A DNA stretch of 64,000 nucleotides from NCBI RefSeq assembly GCF_029893355.1, contig NZ_JARZAI010000036.1, positions 1 to 64,000 of the forward strand. The letters run 5' to 3'. Position 1 is the stretch's first letter. Each line of letters opens with the position of its first letter. This document shows positions 61,931 through 64,000 of this stretch, one piece after another. The stretch comes from Kitasatospora sp. MAA4. Lineage in GTDB: Bacteria > Actinomycetota > Actinomycetes > Streptomycetales > Streptomycetaceae. Under the pieces are notes generated by a model, which searched no databases, was not told the origin of the DNA, and saw only the letters and a list, made by a program, of their open reading frames with translations. The position numbers were made by a program, and so were the translations under genes.

Positions 61931-63657
61931 AGCAGGGCCTCCGGGATGTCGAGGTGACGCGAGCGGAGCCACTCCCCCAGCGCCTTGGCCTGCGGGTCGA
62001 ACCTGGCCTGCGCGGCCACGCCCTCGCCGAGCAGACCGGTGATCACGAAGTTGACCGACCGCAGGTTGGGCAGCAGATGCCGGGTGACGGGCAAGTCGGC
62101 GGTCTCGGGCAGCAGTTCGCGCAGCTTGGAGACCGTGAGGGTGTGCGCCAGCCAGCGCCAGGCGTCCTCGCTGCGGGCCCACAGGCCGACGTTGGCGTCG
62201 CCGCCCTTGTCGCCGCTGCGGGCGCCGGCCAGCAGGCCGAGCGGGGCCCGGCGGGTGGGTCCCGGCTCCGGCGGCTCGGGCAGTGCCGGGTCCGGGAGTT
62301 CGGTCAGCTCGCCGGTCGCCTCGGCGGGCGCGATCGCCCGTCGGGTGCCGTCCGGCAGGACCGCCCAGTGCTCGACCAGCTTCGCGTCCAGGTACACGGC
62401 CTCGAACACCCCGTACGGCGCGCCCGGTCCCGGGGGCGCCATGACGTGGAAGCCGGGGTAGCCGGCCAGCCCCAGTTCCACGGCGGCCGCGGTGACGGGC
62501 CGTCCGACCCTGGCGGCGTCCGGGTCGCGGACGGTGAGCTGGAGCAGGGCGCTGGCCTGCTGCTCGGTCGCGGCGTCCGGCTGCTCGGTGCGGGCCAGCG
62601 TCCAGCGGACCTCGGCCGGGCGGTGCGGGCCGTCCAGCGCCTGTTCCAGCTGCGCGCGGACCAGCGCCGCCTTGGCCTCGATCTCGAGCCCGGTGAGGAC
62701 GAAGACCACCTCGTTGCGCCAGCCGCCGATCCGGTTCAGCCCGACCTTGAGGGTCGGCGGCGGCGCCTCCCCCCGCACACCGCTGATCCGGACCCGGTCG
62801 GGACCCTCCTGGGTCAGCCGTACGGTGTCCAGCCGGGCCGTGACGTCCGGCCCGGCATAGCGCGGACCCGCTGTCTCGTACAGCAGTTGGGCGGTGACGG
62901 TGCCGGTGGTGACCGCGCCGCCGGTGCCCGGGTGCTTGGTGATCACGCTGCTGCCGTCCGGGTACACCTCGGCGAGCGGAAACCCCGGGCGGGTGACGTC
63001 GTGCTCGGTGAAGAAGGAGTAGTTGCCGCCGGTGGCCTGCGCCCCGCACTCCAGCACATGCCCCGCCACCACCGCCCCGGCCAGCGCGTCCAAGTCGCCC
63101 GGCCCCCAACCGAAGTGCGCCGCCGCCGGACCCGCCACCAGCGCCGCGTCGGTCACCCGTCCGGTCACCACCAGCTCGGCGCCCGAGCGCAGGCACTCCG
63201 CGATCCCCCAGGCGCCGAGGTACGCATTGGCGGCGAGCAGCCCGCCGGCCGCCCCGGCCTCGGTGAACTCCGCCGCCCGCGCCAGCAGATCGTCCCCCTC
63301 CACATGCGCCACCCGCAGCGGCACCCCCTGCGCCTGCGCCAACTCCCGGATCGCCTCGGCCAGTCGGGCCGGGTTCAGCCCGCCCGCGTTGACCACGATC
63401 CGCACCCCGCGCTCAACCGCCAGGCCCAGGCACTCCTCCAGCTGGCGCAGAAACGTCTTCGCATACCCCGCCCGCGGGTCCTTCAGCCGGTCCCGCGCCA
63501 GGATGAGCATCGTCAACTCAGCGAGATAGTCCCCGGTCAGGACGTCCAACGGCCCCCCGGTCAACATCTCCCGCACCGCCGAGAACCGATCCCCGTAGAA
63601 CCCCGAGGCATTGCCGATCCGCAGCATCTGCCGCCCTGCCAAGCCGAGTTCGACCAT
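61927..63657 (-). CDS. DUF1446/AtuA-like acyclic terpene utilisation protein
   Basis: A 576-residue protein of the DUF1446/AtuA family. Seen: MLRIGNASGFYGDRFSAVREMLTGG, LDVLTGDYLAELTMLILARDR, ARSGDKGGDANVGLWAR in the C-terminal region, and a fully Gly-rich ligand pocket. In Pseudomonas, AtuA accompanies the geranyl-CoA carboxylase pathway; its reaction is not firmly known. The ATG at 63657 has GAAGGGG 9 nt upstream; the GTG at 63660 is an alternative and a frame to 63720 lacks homology. First gene of the catabolic operon. Confidence 0.9.
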
Positions 63658-63713
63658 CACGCACCCCTTCGTCCGCCGGCAGCACGAAGCGTGGCAGCGA
63701 TCGGGGAAAAAAG

Positions 63714-63729
63714 CAATCATGCATGCTTG
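63714..63729. promoter_or_regulatory. Candidate operator before the catabolic operon
   Basis: CAATCATGCATGCTTG is a 16-bp palindrome with one mismatched pair, 57-72 bp upstream of the AtuA-like start. An AT-rich tract lies between it and the gene. It may bind the TetR protein encoded at 54724. Confidence 0.45.
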
Positions 63730-63785
63730 TTATTCGCCGCCCCGAAGGCGTGACGGAGGGTAGTGGGTGTTGTGACCGGAAGTCG

Positions 63786-63908
63786 TAGTTGGCCACTGGA
63801 ACTCATAGTTGGCCACACCGACGGCCGGCTACGGTGGGTAACTGAGCTGGGGCACGGTAGTTGGAACCTGGCCTTGATGGTTGGCACCGGCTCTTGATGG
63901 CTGACGCC
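63786..63908. repeat. 20-bp-phased direct repeats near the right window edge
   Basis: TAGTTGGCCAC occurs at 63786 and 63806 (20 bp apart). GTAGTTGGAACC follows at 63857. CTTGATGGTTGGCACC and CTTGATGGCTGACGCC occur at 63873 and 63893 (again 20 bp apart). Multiple short repeats of this kind are typical of IS21-type element ends, but no transposase is visible in the window. Confidence 0.45.
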
Positions 63909-63937
63909 GAGGCCGCAGTCTCGCCCTGCCCATCGGT

Positions 63938-64000
63938 GTGACGGCTTCCGCGACTGATCCCATGACCAGCCGCGTGGTGGACGCGATCGTGTCCGAACCC
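63938..64000 (+). CDS. Possible 5' end of a gene running out of the window
   Basis: An open frame from about 63905 to the edge reads VTASATDPMTSRVVDAIVSE in its last part. Possible starts are the GTG at 63938 or the ATG at 63962. It follows the repeats; a transposon gene is one possibility. Too short to identify. Confidence 0.3.
   Translation, partial: MTASATDPMTSRVVDAIVSEP

Overview
The window is about 73% G+C by eye, shows the extreme third-position G/C bias of high-GC actinobacteria, and uses many GTG and TTG starts and ATGA/GTGA overlaps. Gene content (Rhs and giant secreted proteins, a SepF paralogue, a PAS-GAF-SpoIIE-HATPase phosphatase, a LAL/LuxR regulator, ROK and TetR regulators, MFS pumps) points to a Streptomycetaceae chromosome (Streptomyces, Kitasatospora or Streptacidiphilus). 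No rRNA, tRNA or CRISPR array was seen. All assignments were made by reading the sequence; no database search was run.

Layout. 0.1-12 kb: a secreted 2225-residue Rhs/SpvB-type protein (minus) diverges from a 1600-residue secreted protein (plus) that ends in what looks like a catalytically dead SGNH-hydrolase fold. 12-19.5 kb: a compact, translationally coupled minus-strand lipid cluster (fatty acyl-AMP ligase, cyclopropane-synthase-like methyltransferase, ACP, acyl-ACP desaturase, frameshifted ketosynthase, second ACP, stand-alone thioester reductase) with a divergent TetR. 19.7-23.5 kb: a His/Asp/Pro-rich membrane protein coupled to a DUF4239 protein, a SnoaL-like protein, a channel-like membrane protein and a methyltransferase. 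23.5-28.2 kb: a two-gene RNA-repair operon, an RNA ligase-polynucleotide kinase fusion coupled to a four-domain protein (DUF504/MJ1316, EEP nuclease, 2H phosphoesterase, nucleotidyltransferase).

28.2-47.4 kb is mixed housekeeping and accessory content: oxidoreductase, O-methyltransferase, DedA, adenosine-specific kinase, TPR protein, alcohol dehydrogenase, SHOCT protein, LAL regulator, LapA-like protein, spermidine-synthase-like protein, hydrolase, AI-2E-like protein, an AlkZ-like DNA glycosylase, a glycerophosphodiesterase, a molybdate-binding regulator, a ROK/MFS pair with a clear operator, a TVP38 protein and an SDR. Several genes here are shortened: a TPR gene lacking its Walker A half beside a relic of a TetR gene, and AI-2E and LAL genes lacking internal segments.

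47.8-50.4 kb: a sepF paralogue with a textbook terminator, then a TetR/DHA2-MFS operon whose promoter carries a perfect 14-bp-arm palindrome and appears leaderless. 50.5-63.7 kb: the signalling phosphatase, an aldehyde dehydrogenase, a TetR regulator, and a catabolic set (DUF1446/AtuA-like protein, carboxyltransferase, biotin carboxylase, acyl-CoA dehydrogenase, acyl-CoA ligase) that looks like a branched or terpenoid acyl-CoA pathway. The right edge holds 20-bp-phased repeats resembling an insertion-sequence end.

The two best candidates for little-described biology are the RNA-repair operon and the acyl-AMP ligase/desaturase/cyclopropane synthase/reductase lipid cluster.
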